64,000 nt of DNA from JBBIPA01 sp963775935 (GCA_963775935.1 CAVZKR010000004.1:310001-374000), one strand, 5' to 3'; numbered from the stretch's first letter, positions 32,860 through 42,164 are shown. Translations and numbers: made by a program. The notes: generated by a model not told the origin, from the letters alone.

Positions 32860-34014
32860 CTATGCCTCAAGAAGGCGGTTCACCCGCTCCACGATAAACT
32901 CACTTGCTGTATCAATTTCTTTCTCTGTCGTCCAGCGTCCCAGCGTGAGCCGAAGAGCGCCCAGGGCTAACTCGCGGCTTAATCCCATTTCCAGCAAAAC
33001 TCCTGAAGGCTCTGTCGAGCCGGCATGACAGGCAGCTCCAGTCGAGGCAGCTATCTCCGGTGTCTGGTTAAGCAACTCCTCACCAACGATACCCTGGATG
33101 CTGATATTAAGGGTATTGGGAAGCCTGTGTTCAGGATGACCGTTGAGATGGACCCTGTTGTTTCCCAATCCCAGCTCGATTTTCTGGTGAAGCCTGTCTC
33201 TTAACTGTCTGATTCTGTTGGTCAGGGGCAGGGACTGCCGGGCAATATCACAGGCAGCGCCTAAACCGACGATATAGGGCATATTCTCAGTGCCGGCTCT
33301 CCTGTTATTCTCCTGTCCCGCTCCATGCACAAAAGCATCGATCGTCGTCCCCTTTTTGATGAACAGCGCACCGATGCCTTTGGGCGCATATAATTTATGT
33401 CCAGCAAGGGTCAACAAATCGACATTCATACGTTTGACGTCCACCTCAATTTTACCGCAGGACTGAGCGGCATCGGTATGAAACAGAATGTCCATCTCCC
33501 GGGCAATCTCGCCTATTTTTTCAACAGGTTCGATAGTGCCCACTTCGTTATTGGCATGCATTATGGTGATTAAAATAGTTTCCCCGGTAATGGTACGGCG
33601 AATTTCCTCTGGATCAATAATGCCATATTCGTCAACAGGGACATAGATAATCCTGTATCCCAGTCTTTGTTCAAGGTAGCGGCAGGTGTTCAAAACAGCA
33701 GGATGCTCGATGCGGGAAGTAATGATATGCTTGCCCTTCGAGGCATTGGCCAGCGCAGCGCCGACGATGGCGTTATTATCGCTCTCGCTGCCTCCGCTGG
33801 TGAAAACTACTTCTTCAGGCGTGGCATTGAGCAGAGCCGCCACCTGCGTCCTGGCATGTTCCAGAGCATGACGAGCCTGCAACCCGTAGATATAGGTATT
33901 AGAGGGATTGCCAAAATGCTCTGTCAGGAAGGGAAGCATGGCCTCTCGTACTTTGGGGTCTATGAGGGTAGTCGAGTTATAATCGAGGTATATCGGCTGA
34001 TTTATATGCCCCAT
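32860..34014 (-). CDS. Cysteine desulfurase (NifS/IscS type)
   Basis: A 384-residue class V PLP enzyme that moves sulfur from cysteine to a persulfide for Fe-S cluster or tRNA thiolation. YLDYNSTT opens the protein; EVVFTSGGSESDN, the PLP-binding HTDAAQ aspartate, the Schiff-base lysine in LAGHKLYAPKG and the catalytic cysteine in STGAACHAGS are all visible. Length and loop motif fit group I (NifS/IscS). No scaffold gene (iscU/nifU) is adjacent, so which pathway it feeds is open. Confidence 0.93.
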   Translation of the reverse strand: MGHINQPIYLDYNSTTLIDPKVREAMLPFLTEHFGNPSNTYIYGLQARHALEHARTQVAALLNATPEEVVFTSGGSESDNNAIVGAALANASKGKHIITSRIEHPAVLNTCRYLEQRLGYRIIYVPVDEYGIIDPEEIRRTITGETILITIMHANNEVGTIEPVEKIGEIAREMDILFHTDAAQSCGKIEVDVKRMNVDLLTLAGHKLYAPKGIGALFIKKGTTIDAFVHGAGQENNRRAGTENMPYIVGLGAACDIARQSLPLTNRIRQLRDRLHQKIELGLGNNRVHLNGHPEHRLPNTLNISIQGIVGEELLNQTPEIAASTGAACHAGSTEPSGVLLEMGLSRELALGALRLTLGRWTTEKEIDTASEFIVERVNRLLEA

Positions 34015-34040
34015 CAGTGTAAGCCCTTTGCAGCAGCAAT

Positions 34041-34400
34041 TTATTGAGTTAAATCTTTTTTCTTCTCTTCGAATTCCTGCTTGTTGATGTCACCCTGGGC
34101 GTATCGTTTTTTCAGTATTTCCAGTGCTGCGTCTGCTTGACCGGATGAACCGGAACTACCCGAAGATGTCAGACCGCGTATCAGAGCTACAATAGCCCAG
34201 ATTATGAGCGCCCAGAAGATTATCATAAAGACAGGCATGAGCAATCTCATGCCACTAAAACCTCCCATCATTCCCGGCCCTCTCATACCCCAACTTCCAC
34301 CCTGCCAGCCTACTATGGCTCCCCATACCGATGGCACCACGATGAGAATGAAAATGGCAATGCCGCCTACAATAAGCGCTGTTTTCACATTTTTATTCAT
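34041..34400 (-). CDS. SHOCT-domain membrane protein
   Basis: A 119-residue protein with two transmembrane helices (about 8-28 and 55-76), separated by a Gly/Met/Trp-rich loop (GGSWGMRGPGMMGGFSGM), and a Ser/Gly linker to a C-terminal SHOCT motif (LEILKKRYAQGDINKQEFEEKKKDL). SHOCT is a short oligomerisation/nucleic-acid-associated module. Function unknown; AGGGAGAGGG precedes ATG 34400. It may be co-transcribed with the desulfurase (26 bp apart). Confidence 0.8.
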   Translation of the reverse strand: MNKNVKTALIVGGIAIFILIVVPSVWGAIVGWQGGSWGMRGPGMMGGFSGMRLLMPVFMIIFWALIIWAIVALIRGLTSSGSSGSSGQADAALEILKKRYAQGDINKQEFEEKKKDLTQ

Positions 34401-34472
34401 GTTCCCTCTCCCTTATCTTACTCCTATAATAACTATACTGCATATCACCTGCTCAGCCAAACTTATGCGATC

Positions 34473-35690
34473 TCAGCGCGATAGCGATGGCGTATACGGG
34501 GTATAGCCTTTGCTATCTGAATCGGAGGGATCTCTGAGAGCCAGAGTTCGCCCCGACTGAATAGCGTTAAAGCCATATTTCTTGCGGATACGGTCAATGG
34601 CTTTATCGAAACGCTCCTGTCGCTGTACATTAACGTCGAACAAGCAGAGTTGTTGAGCATCGCCGACCAGGTTCGATACCTCGACGCCGAGCAGCCGCAC
34701 CAGTTTTTGCTTTGCCGCCAGCGCTTTTTCCAGCAATTGAACAGCGGTAGCAAAGATGGTATCGTCAGAGCTGGTGGCTTCCTTTGAGCTGTGGCTGCGA
34801 TTAATGGTGTCGAAATCAGCATACCTTAGCTTTAAGGATACTGTCTTCGCCTGTTTATTCTGCTGGCGCAGCTCAGCAGTAACGCGCTCACAAAGGTAAC
34901 GCAGGATAGCATGAAGAACCCGGCGGTCAAGGGTATCCTGAGCAAATGTGGTTTCACGGCTAATAGATTTGGCCTCACCGGGTGACTCCAGCTTCCTGTT
35001 ATCAATACCATTGGCATGACGGTAGAGCGTCATCCCTGATGCACCGAGAATTCTCCTGGCAGACTCAGCCGGCAAGTCTGCAAACTGTCCTATGGTGGTA
35101 ATACCAACCGTTTTCAGAGCCTGCTCGGTTTTCGAGCCAACACCAGGCAGCTTGCCGATGGCCAAGGGCGACAGAAACTCCTTTTCCTGCCCCGCTGGCA
35201 CTTCAATCAAGCCGTCAGGTTTGCTCAGGTCAGAAGCGATTTTCGCCACCACTTTACAACTGGCAATACCTACCGATGCAATAAGGTCAAGCTCTTTCCT
35301 GATGCGCTCTTTTATGGTGACGGCTATCTGGCGAGGAGAACCAAAAATATCGCAGCCGGTAATATCAAGATAGGCTTCATCCAGCCCACCCGGCTCCAGA
35401 CATGGAGAGAAGTCAGCCAGGATTGCCATAAACTTATCCGAAGCTTGTTGATATTGGGTGAAATCACCCTGGAGAAAGATAGCCTGAGGACAGAGGCGAT
35501 AGGCTTTGGCGAGAGGCATGGCAGACCGAATGCCGAAAGCGCGCGCTTCGTACGAAGCTGAAGCCACCACGCCGCGGCTGCCCGGCTGACCGCCAACGAT
35601 GACAGGCTTACCTTTGAGCGAGGGATTCAATGCCTGCTCTACGGAAACGAAAAAAGCGTCAAGGTCAATATGGAGAATACCGCGAATCAT
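34473..35690 (-). CDS. dinB: DNA polymerase IV (Y-family)
   Basis: A 405-residue translesion polymerase. Palm and fingers show HIDLDAFFVSVEQ, GVVASASYEARAFGIRSAMP and DEAYLDITG (catalytic acidic residues). SVGIASCKVVAKIASDLSKPDGL precedes the helix-hairpin-helix thumb (KLPGVGSKTEQAL), and the little finger follows (VSLKLRYADFDTINRSH). The length is slightly more than usual because of a polar C-terminal tail, and no clear beta-clamp peptide could be picked out with confidence. Start ATG 35690 begins at MIRGILHIDLDAFF. Confidence 0.94.
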   Translation of the reverse strand: MIRGILHIDLDAFFVSVEQALNPSLKGKPVIVGGQPGSRGVVASASYEARAFGIRSAMPLAKAYRLCPQAIFLQGDFTQYQQASDKFMAILADFSPCLEPGGLDEAYLDITGCDIFGSPRQIAVTIKERIRKELDLIASVGIASCKVVAKIASDLSKPDGLIEVPAGQEKEFLSPLAIGKLPGVGSKTEQALKTVGITTIGQFADLPAESARRILGASGMTLYRHANGIDNRKLESPGEAKSISRETTFAQDTLDRRVLHAILRYLCERVTAELRQQNKQAKTVSLKLRYADFDTINRSHSSKEATSSDDTIFATAVQLLEKALAAKQKLVRLLGVEVSNLVGDAQQLCLFDVNVQRQERFDKAIDRIRKKYGFNAIQSGRTLALRDPSDSDSKGYTPYTPSLSR

Positions 35691-35724
35691 AGCTCTACTC
35701 GGTTTTTATTAATACTGCTTCTGT

Positions 35725-35759
35725 CCACCCTCACCCTATCCCTCTCCCGTCAAGGGAGA
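35725..35759. repeat. Short dispersed hairpin element (second copy)
   Basis: CACCCTCACCCTATCCCTCTCCC followed, after GTCAA, by GGGAGA. It resembles 1301-1347 in the opposite orientation. It is intergenic between dinB and the DUF951 gene. Confidence 0.35.
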
Positions 35760-35776
35760 TGGTAAAAGCCTTCCTA

Positions 35777-35995
35777 TCAGGAAGGCTTTGCCTGTTCGCT
35801 CCCGTTTGCTGGGCTGCTCCTCGAAATTACTGCTCTTATCTTGCGCTCCAGAACAAACCTATCCAGCAGGATATACCGCTGGCAGCCGAGGCACTTTATT
35901 CTGATATCGGCGCCAATCTGTGTCACCTGCCATTCATCGCTGCCACAGGGATGTTTTTTGCGCAGGCGAACTACATCGCCGGATTGGATATCCAT
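35777..35995 (-). CDS. DUF951 protein
   Basis: A 72-residue protein with VVRLRKKHPCGSDEWQVTQIGADIRIKCLGC and the end of the core at RYILLDRFVLERKIRAV. This is the complete DUF951 domain: a small beta-barrel with HPCG and CLGC cysteines, likely zinc-binding. Function unestablished. It follows pyrF after 12 bp, so it is probably co-transcribed with it. Confidence 0.88.
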   Translation of the reverse strand: MDIQSGDVVRLRKKHPCGSDEWQVTQIGADIRIKCLGCQRYILLDRFVLERKIRAVISRSSPANGSEQAKPS

Positions 35996-36007
35996 GGTAA
36001 TTCCGGG

Positions 36008-36814
36008 CTAATGCTTCATCTTGCTGACCAGTTTGTTAATCCTGTCTCGCAGGTCATGGGCACTACGGCGGGCGGCATCAGCAAAATCCTTACCCGAAGA
36101 AGCATAGAGTACCTGTCTGGAGACATTGATGATTGCTTTCTCTCCCCGGGCATCAACCCCATCGGTCACTGCCAGCGCCAGGTCGCCACCCTGCGCTCCA
36201 ACACCGGGTATCAGCAGCGGCATATCGGGGCATAGTCGGCGGATTTCCCCGAGCTCCTGGGGATAGGTGGCGCCAACCACCAGCCCGATATTGCCATGCT
36301 CATTCCACTCCCTGGCTTTTATAGCGACAATCTTATACAGAGGTGCGCCATCGGCGCCAGCTACATCCTGGAAATCCCTTGCGCCCGGATTTGAGGTGCG
36401 GCACAGGACAAATACGCCTTTATCTTCATAGGCAAGGAACGGTTCAATAGAATCAAAGCCCAAGTAGGGATTGACCGTGGCAGCATCGAAGCCGAAACTT
36501 TCAAAAAGCCCTCTGGCATAGGCTCTGGCGGTATTGCCGATGTCGCTGCGTTTAGCATCGCCGATGACGGGGATGTGGCCGGGTATCATGGTCAGGGTTT
36601 GTTGCAGCACTTCCAGTCCCTTTATACCCATGGCCTCATAGAAAGCGAGGTTTGGTTTGTAGGCGCAGACCAGGTCGCTGGTGGCAGCGACAATAGCCTT
36701 ATTAAACTCCAGAACGCTTACCCTGGGCATCAGCGCCGGGTCAGGGTCTAATCCGATGCAGAGCAAGCTTTTATTCTTGCGGCTGGCAGCCAGCAGCTTG
36801 TCCACAAAGTTCAT
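36008..36814 (-). CDS. pyrF: Orotidine-5'-phosphate decarboxylase (type 2)
   Basis: A 268-residue enzyme for the last step of UMP synthesis. The catalytic DAKRSDIGNTA loop (Lys-Asp pair) is intact, with CIGLDPDP at the start, TVNPYLGFDSIEPF and the phosphate-binding LLIPGVGAQGGD. The length and DAKRSDIG form match the longer type 2 enzymes. ATG 36814 is preferred over ATG 36823, because the latter lies within the -10 box of a promoter (see 36822-36850). This gives an mRNA with almost no leader. Confidence 0.93.
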   Translation of the reverse strand: MNFVDKLLAASRKNKSLLCIGLDPDPALMPRVSVLEFNKAIVAATSDLVCAYKPNLAFYEAMGIKGLEVLQQTLTMIPGHIPVIGDAKRSDIGNTARAYARGLFESFGFDAATVNPYLGFDSIEPFLAYEDKGVFVLCRTSNPGARDFQDVAGADGAPLYKIVAIKAREWNEHGNIGLVVGATYPQELGEIRRLCPDMPLLIPGVGAQGGDLALAVTDGVDARGEKAIINVSRQVLYASSGKDFADAARRSAHDLRDRINKLVSKMKH

Positions 36815-36821
36815 AACTTGC

Positions 36822-36850
36822 ATTATAGCCTATGAGAGCACGCTATCCAA
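36822..36850 (-). promoter_or_regulatory. pyrF promoter, apparently giving a leaderless mRNA
   Basis: On the minus strand, TTGGAT (36850-36845), a 17-bp spacer and TATAAT (36827-36822) are followed after 7 nt by ATG 36814. Transcription would start at or next to the initiation codon. Confidence 0.65.
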
Positions 36851-36871
36851 GCCCGCAGGTAACACATTTAT

Positions 36872-36926
36872 GTGGCAGTCACCTGCCCTCCGGTGATGCC
36901 AGGGTAAGGTCACCTCAGGGGCTCAC
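36872..36926. repeat. Dispersed palindromic repeat, family 2
   Basis: GTGGCAGTCACCTGCCCTCCGGTGATGCC followed by AGGTCACCTCAGGGGCTCAC. It lies in the divergent gap between pyrF and folC. Confidence 0.65.
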
Positions 36927-36975
36927 TAATAACTCACTGCCAGTTATTATTTCCTCCATGCTATAATAAGCCCCG

Positions 36976-38304
36976 ATGGATTACCGCCAGGCTGAAGCTT
37001 ATATCTTAGGCTTTACCGATTATGAGAAGACGCCGGGTATCGCCTATACTGCGGCGAACTATGACCTGAGGCGGATGGACAAGCTGCTGGCACCGCTGGA
37101 TAATCCTCACCTTGGCGCCAGGACGGTGCATATCGCCGGCACCAAGGGAAAGGGCAGCACCGCCGCCATGATTGCCCAGGCGCTGGTCACCGCTGGCTAC
37201 AAGACCGGGCTATTTACTTCCCCCCACCTCCTCACCCTGCGCGAGCGCGCCAGGATTAACAATATCCTCATTTCCGAAGAGGAGTTCGCCTCGATAGTGA
37301 CCAGGCTCCAACCGATTGTGGAGATGGCAAACAAAGAAGCTGCCTACGGCGCCCTGACCACGTTCGAAATTTTGACCGCTGCCGTCTTCGCCTATTTTAA
37401 ACAGAACCAGGTGGATTTCCAGGTGCTCGAAGTGGGATTGGGAGGCAGGCTCGATGCAACCAATGTCGCCAGAGGAGATGTCTGTGTCATCACCTCTATC
37501 AGCCTCGACCATACCGAGGTGCTGGGCAATACCATCGCCAAAATCGCTGCTGAGAAAGCCGGCATCATCAAGCCCGGATGCACTGTGGTCAATTTCCCCC
37601 AGCAACAGGAGGCGCTTGAGGTAATCGAACAGACCTGTCGCCAGCAGAAGTCGAAGCTACTACAGGTGGGCAGGGATACTACCTGGCGCAGGACCGGCGG
37701 CGACCTGTCTCAGCAATCGTTAATCGTTAAAAGCAACAACACGGAGTATAACCTCACCATTCCCCTCATTGGCGATTTCCAGCTGGAAAATGCGGCGGCG
37801 GCGGTGGCTGCTCTGGAAGCATTAAATCGCCTCGGGGCGAAGATTCCCAGAGAGTCTATCGTCAAGGGGCTCAGCCTGGTTAGCTGGCCAGGCAGGCTGC
37901 AGCTATTACGGCGCCAGCCTCAGGTGGTTGTTGACGGCGCCCACAATGCCTATTCTATGAAGAAGCTTATCGAAGCCATCAAGCACTATTTCCATTACGA
38001 TAGCTGTTTTGTGGTGTTCGGCACCTCGTGTGACAAGGATATTGCGGGTATGGCACAGGAGCTGGCAGCGCTCACGCCGCATATTGCCGTTACCAGTTCG
38101 GCTCATCCCAGAGCAGCAGCCACATCGATAGTAGCTACCGAGTTTTCCAGGCAGGGAGTTGAAGCGACAATCGCTAAAAATGTAGCCGAGGCTCTATCTC
38201 AGGCACAATCTCTGGCTAAACCATCGGACCTGGTTCTGGTGACCGGCTCGCTGTTCGTAGTAGCGGAGGCAATAAGCTACTACAGCAAGCAGGACGCCCG
38301 GTGA
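36976..38304 (+). CDS. folC: Folylpolyglutamate/dihydrofolate synthase
   Basis: A 442-residue Mur-ligase-type enzyme that adds glutamate to folates (and possibly to dihydropteroate). The P-loop is HIAGTKGKGSTAAMI; GLFTSPHLLTLRERARIN, EVGLGGRLDATN and TSISLDHTEVLGNTIAKIAAEKAGIIK are the family signatures. The C-terminal domain starts at WPGRLQLLRRQPQVVVDGAHN. Length is normal. ATG 36976 begins the conserved YRQAEAYI region. It stands alone between divergent pyrF and a convergent SWIM gene. Confidence 0.94.
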   Translation: MDYRQAEAYILGFTDYEKTPGIAYTAANYDLRRMDKLLAPLDNPHLGARTVHIAGTKGKGSTAAMIAQALVTAGYKTGLFTSPHLLTLRERARINNILISEEEFASIVTRLQPIVEMANKEAAYGALTTFEILTAAVFAYFKQNQVDFQVLEVGLGGRLDATNVARGDVCVITSISLDHTEVLGNTIAKIAAEKAGIIKPGCTVVNFPQQQEALEVIEQTCRQQKSKLLQVGRDTTWRRTGGDLSQQSLIVKSNNTEYNLTIPLIGDFQLENAAAAVAALEALNRLGAKIPRESIVKGLSLVSWPGRLQLLRRQPQVVVDGAHNAYSMKKLIEAIKHYFHYDSCFVVFGTSCDKDIAGMAQELAALTPHIAVTSSAHPRAAATSIVATEFSRQGVEATIAKNVAEALSQAQSLAKPSDLVLVTGSLFVVAEAISYYSKQDAR

Positions 38305-38313
38305 GAAAGGACG

Positions 38314-38571
38314 CTAATCGATCACGGGAGCATCAAGGGCTTCTTTGGGCAGCATAGCACCGAGGAGACGCTGGAGAGCCATGGTATGGCTACAAATTCC
38401 CCTCTGAGAAAAGAATAAACAGGTACAGCGCCATTTGCCCGCTTCATAGCTGGTTTTATAGGTATCGTTTTCCCCACGAAAATCGACTGCGAAATCTTTG
38501 AAGGTAATGCGTTCCGGTTCCTGAGCATAACGTTTGGCTTTTTCAATCTTTCCGATGAGACTTGACTGCAT
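38314..38571 (-). CDS. SWIM zinc-finger protein
   Basis: An 85-residue protein. The C-terminal half carries the SWIM pattern CxCxnCxH, read as WRCTCLFFSQRGICSHTMAL. The N-terminal half is a beta-rich stretch (RITFKDFAVDFRGENDTYKTSYE). SWIM fingers bind DNA or proteins. The stand-alone form is of unknown role. It converges with folC (9 bp between stops). Confidence 0.82.
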   Translation of the reverse strand: MQSSLIGKIEKAKRYAQEPERITFKDFAVDFRGENDTYKTSYEAGKWRCTCLFFSQRGICSHTMALQRLLGAMLPKEALDAPVID

Positions 38572-38671
38572 GTCGCCTCCTCCATCTATAAGTATATAAT
38601 TTTAGGGGTTAGAAGTCGACCCTTTGTTCTCGTGCAGTACCTTAGTGACACCGCGCTGCTATTGGGGCAAG

Positions 38672-40450
38672 TCACTGTTTCTCCAGAATCTTGGTCACCG
38701 ACTGTGGATTTGTGACGCATATTTTTAGAGCATCGTTATCTCCAGAAAGAGCAATAATTGCTAAATTCCTGGCATCATCAGTAAAAACTCTTTTCTTTCC
38801 TGCCCTAGCATCAAAAGTCGCATTGTGCATACCTGGTTTGGTGGGCTCTGCGTCCATGACTTTAATAAAGCAATTACCACTGAGTTTGCATTCACTCACA
38901 GTCTCATTAATATACGTTATTAGCATGCCCTCATCCGGCAAAGCACTATCGAAGCCTATTTTCCGCCGGACTTCAACCAAATAGTACAGCGAAGGACCTA
39001 TTGTAACTTTCACCACCCTTATACCGCTACCAATTTTTTTCTCGACAGGTTGTAAAGTAACATATTCGGTGGTACCTACCGGTATAACCTTGATAGCTTC
39101 GTTTGGCATCCAGCCTAGCTTAAGCTTATGATAAGCAGAAAGATGAAAGAATCCCCGGACAATTGACATTAAACACCAGGGACCAACATAAATGTCAGCC
39201 TGACCTCCAGCCATATAGATTTTCTCATCGTATAAATCCACAAGTCCCAGCATATGCCCTATTTCGTGCGCATAAATCTCCGTGCCGTAGTTCTCAGGAA
39301 CTATAGCGGTCCATTTTGTCATAGTTCCTTCCTGAGTGTTAACGGTTATTGTTCTGGCAAGACCTCGTAATTGCCCTGAAATCGAGATTAGCATGATGTC
39401 ATAAGTCCTGAAGTCAACTTGACTATCCACCGAAGTGACGATGTCCTGTATTATCTGGCTGACTTTGTTGACATATTGCTGATTCAAACTTTCATTTGCC
39501 CCAACTCCATAGCTGCTGAATGGCTTAGGTAAAACAACCAATTCCTTGACAGCATCACCCGTAATAGAGCATTTACCGCCGGAAACCTCATCGTAGTAAT
39601 TAGTTAAGGCAGGAAAGAATCGAGCTTTGTTTTTTTCTGGGTCAATAGCGTGTTTGACATCAGGAAATTCGGCCATAATGACCAGTGCTTTATATGATAG
39701 TGCTGCAGTAGCCTCAGACTGAGCAGGGATGGTTCCGCCTTTTTCTGTTGCCAGGGCGAAGTCATAGTGTCCCATATCGGGCGCTTTGTCGCCAATTAAA
39801 AAGCCGTCCCCAGCTCCAAATTTCTCATACTTTCTTGCCATTACTACGTACTCAAAAGGTGTTGACGATAGCATGGAGGCAGGCAAGCGAAGCTCAACAT
39901 GATTCCCGTCTATTTTATAGTCTCGAATCGGCTTGCTATTGGTTTTATCGACAAAATCTATGAGAACGGCATCGTATTTATCGTGCTTGAACTGCAATTG
40001 TAGCTGATATTCGGCCCCGAGATCGTTTGATCCCAAAGGCCATTTAGTCCCAGTATACGGACTGCAATCAGCATCAATCGTAACTCCATAGAATAAGTAG
40101 ACCGCTGCGTCCTCCGTTTTCGCCGGTAATGCAGCGGCTAGTGTGATCTTTATTAAATAATAGTCGCCTTGAAGAATGACTTCGGAATCATTTATGTCGA
40201 GGTACGGTTCAGCTTTAGTTGAGTTTCCTTTTTTATCGAAGAGATCATCAGTAGAGTCAGTGAATTTCATTGTCTTGGGAGATGTGGGTGTAAGTACGGA
40301 AGGGGATGGAGGTGAAGGCGCCAAAGGCTGTTTATTCTGTTCGGGAACAACAGGCGTATTTGGCGCTGGCATAGAAGAGGAACTGCAACTAACTGGCAGC
40401 ATCATAACTATGAGGCAAACAACTACGGACATCCACCAGTGTTTTTTCAT
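38672..40450 (-). CDS. Lipoprotein M6-like zinc metalloprotease
   Basis: A 592-residue protein. ATG 40450 (MKKHWW) begins a lipoprotein signal ending LPVSC; the ATG 24 nt upstream would add a polar leader. A Pro-rich linker, then an N-terminal beta domain (about 70-250), precede the peptidase domain with YKALVIMAEFPD and HEIGHMLGLVDLYD. This HExxHxxGxxD motif is the immune-inhibitor-A/M6 type, followed by the conserved WCLMS and KLGWM. It would be anchored outside the membrane and could process surface or environmental proteins. Monocistronic as far as can be seen. Confidence 0.85.
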   Translation of the reverse strand: MKKHWWMSVVVCLIVMMLPVSCSSSSMPAPNTPVVPEQNKQPLAPSPPSPSVLTPTSPKTMKFTDSTDDLFDKKGNSTKAEPYLDINDSEVILQGDYYLIKITLAAALPAKTEDAAVYLFYGVTIDADCSPYTGTKWPLGSNDLGAEYQLQLQFKHDKYDAVLIDFVDKTNSKPIRDYKIDGNHVELRLPASMLSSTPFEYVVMARKYEKFGAGDGFLIGDKAPDMGHYDFALATEKGGTIPAQSEATAALSYKALVIMAEFPDVKHAIDPEKNKARFFPALTNYYDEVSGGKCSITGDAVKELVVLPKPFSSYGVGANESLNQQYVNKVSQIIQDIVTSVDSQVDFRTYDIMLISISGQLRGLARTITVNTQEGTMTKWTAIVPENYGTEIYAHEIGHMLGLVDLYDEKIYMAGGQADIYVGPWCLMSIVRGFFHLSAYHKLKLGWMPNEAIKVIPVGTTEYVTLQPVEKKIGSGIRVVKVTIGPSLYYLVEVRRKIGFDSALPDEGMLITYINETVSECKLSGNCFIKVMDAEPTKPGMHNATFDARAGKKRVFTDDARNLAIIALSGDNDALKICVTNPQSVTKILEKQ

Positions 40451-40474
40451 TTCGGTATCATCGCCGAATACCAT

Positions 40475-40741
40475 GGGTACTTATATCATAAATGCCAATC
40501 GGGCTGCAACTACCTTGCAGTTTCGAATCGCCACTAGTTTCTTGTCCTTTTAAGGGAGTAACCATAGGATACAAAAATGTGACCAGCTCCCAATAGTCAT
40601 GCCACTTCTCAAGTTTGTCCCACAAGCTTGGAGTAGGTGGTGGTTTAGCTTAAATCCTGCTCGTAAGCACATACTCAATTATTGGAAGGTTTAATTTTTG
40701 GAACGTTACTTCGTTCCTCGCAATGACACATGCGAGTATTT
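40475..40741. other. Intergenic region with a family 1 repeat end
   Basis: The only recognisable sequence is a partial family 1 end at 40705-40728 (GTTACTTCGTTCCTCGCAATGACA), next to the family 2 copy that carries the IS element. Confidence 0.5.
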
Positions 40742-40774
40742 TGTGAGAGTCACCCCCCCCAGAGGTGACCTCAC

Positions 40775-42041
40775 TGTACAAACTGGGACATAGGTTACAC
40801 TTTAATCCGGGCACATAGGTAACAGATAAGGTATGGGTAGGAGGTAACCACCTATGCCTTGGAAGGAAACATGTGCCATGGATCAAAAGATGCAGATGAT
40901 CAAATGTTGGAAAGGTGGCCAATTTACCATTACTGACCTGGGCTTTCTACACGATGTAAGCAGAAAGACGATTTATAAGTGGGTCAAGCGGTATAAAGCA
41001 GAGGGGCCAACAGGTCTTGAGGAGCGGTCGAGAGCACCCTTATTACATCCAAATGTCACAGTGTCAGAGATGGTAGACAAGATACTAGCAGTCAAGCGCC
41101 GCCACCAGAAGTGGGGGGCGAAGAAGGTAGTAGCCTGGTTGAAAGAGCAATACCGGGAGGAAAGGTGGCCAGCTGTCAGCACGGTAAGCGAGATTCTGAA
41201 GAGAGAGGGTTTAGTGAATCCTCGCAAAAAGAGGCATAGAACACCGCCATATACTGACCCTTTCACTGCCTGTGATAAACCTAATGCAGTGTGGTGTGCC
41301 GATTTCAAAGGTCAGTTCAAAACAAAGGATGGGAAAGCTTTGTTATCCATTGACTATCACCGATAGTTACAGCCGTTATCTTCTCCTCTGCAAAGGACTG
41401 AGTCATCCGAGTTTTAAAGAAAGTAAACCGTGTTTCGAGTTGGTTTTCAGAGAGTATGGGTTACCAGAAGCTATTAGAACTGATAATGGTGCGCCATTTG
41501 CTTCGGTAGGGATAGGAGCATTGTCAAAGCTATCAGTCTGGTTTATGAGGCTGGGGATTCGAGCTGAGAGAATAGAGCCAGGGCACCCTGAACAGAATGG
41601 CAGGCATGAGCGGATGCATCGGGCATTAAAAAGAAGCCACTGCGAGCCCGCCCAGACGTAATATGCGGACACAGCAAAAGGCTTTTGATGAATTTACCTA
41701 TGAGTATAATTTCGAGCGCCCTCACGAGGCATTGGGGCAGAAAACTCCTGTCACTGCGTATCAAAAGTCGAATAGTCTTTACCTGCACAGGATACCCACA
41801 ATAACTTACCCTTATGGTACCGTACTACGAAAAGTAAACCGCAATGGTGAAATCAAATGGAAAGAGAGAAGTATCTATATCAGCAAATCATTGATTGGAG
41901 AGCATATCGCATTAAAGCAGAAAGAGGAACACCTCTGGGAAATATGGTTTATGCATTATCCATTAGGAATAGCAAATGTAACAACAAGAAAAGTGTTACC
42001 TATGTGCCCGGTCTATTTGTTACCAGTGTACCCGGTTTGTA
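40775..42041 (+). mobile_element. IS481-family insertion sequence
   Basis: A 1267-bp element. Terminal inverted repeats: TACAAACTGGGACATAGGT (from 40777) against TACAAACCGGGTACACTGGT on the other strand (from 42041), with an inner CCGGGCACATAGGTAACA repeated at both ends. A 6-bp CCTCAC duplication flanks it. Intact copies of the target repeat confirm the boundaries. Its single transposase gene is broken by frameshifts. Confidence 0.88.
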
Positions 42042-42061
42042 CCTCACCCGGCGTCACCTGA
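40854..42061 (+). pseudogene. IS481-type transposase, frameshifted
   Basis: The MPWKETCAMDQKM start and helix-turn-helix (VSRKTIYKWVKRYK) read in frame from 40854. The frame shifts near 41325-41345, after ADFKGQFKTKDGK, into LCYPLTITDSYSRYLL and RTDNGAPFAS. It shifts again in the A-run at 41626-41632 (after ERMHRALK) into KEATASPP and FERPHEALGQKTPVTAY. The DDE residues (VWCADFKG, TDNG, and Glu in EQNGRHERMH) are all present if the frames are joined. The last frame even runs past the right IS end, so a third lesion is likely. Non-functional as read. Confidence 0.88.
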
Positions 42062-42164
42062 GGGCAGATGACTGCCACGTACTTCGAAAGAAGGGGTGTA
42101 CGATTATTTCCTTGCCTCTGTATGAGGCAACAAGCTACAATAGAGAGATTCTGGAGAACCTAAC

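Larger units (their letters stand above)
40742..42078. repeat. Family 2 palindromic repeat split by the IS481-type element
   Basis: 40742-40774 and 42042-42078 together, read on the minus strand, reconstruct a copy: GTGGCAGTCATCTGCCCTCAGGTGACGCCGG then TGAGGTCACCTC to GTGACTCTCAC. CCTCAC is present on both sides of the insertion (40769-40774 and 42042-42047) but only once in intact copies. Confidence 0.8.
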
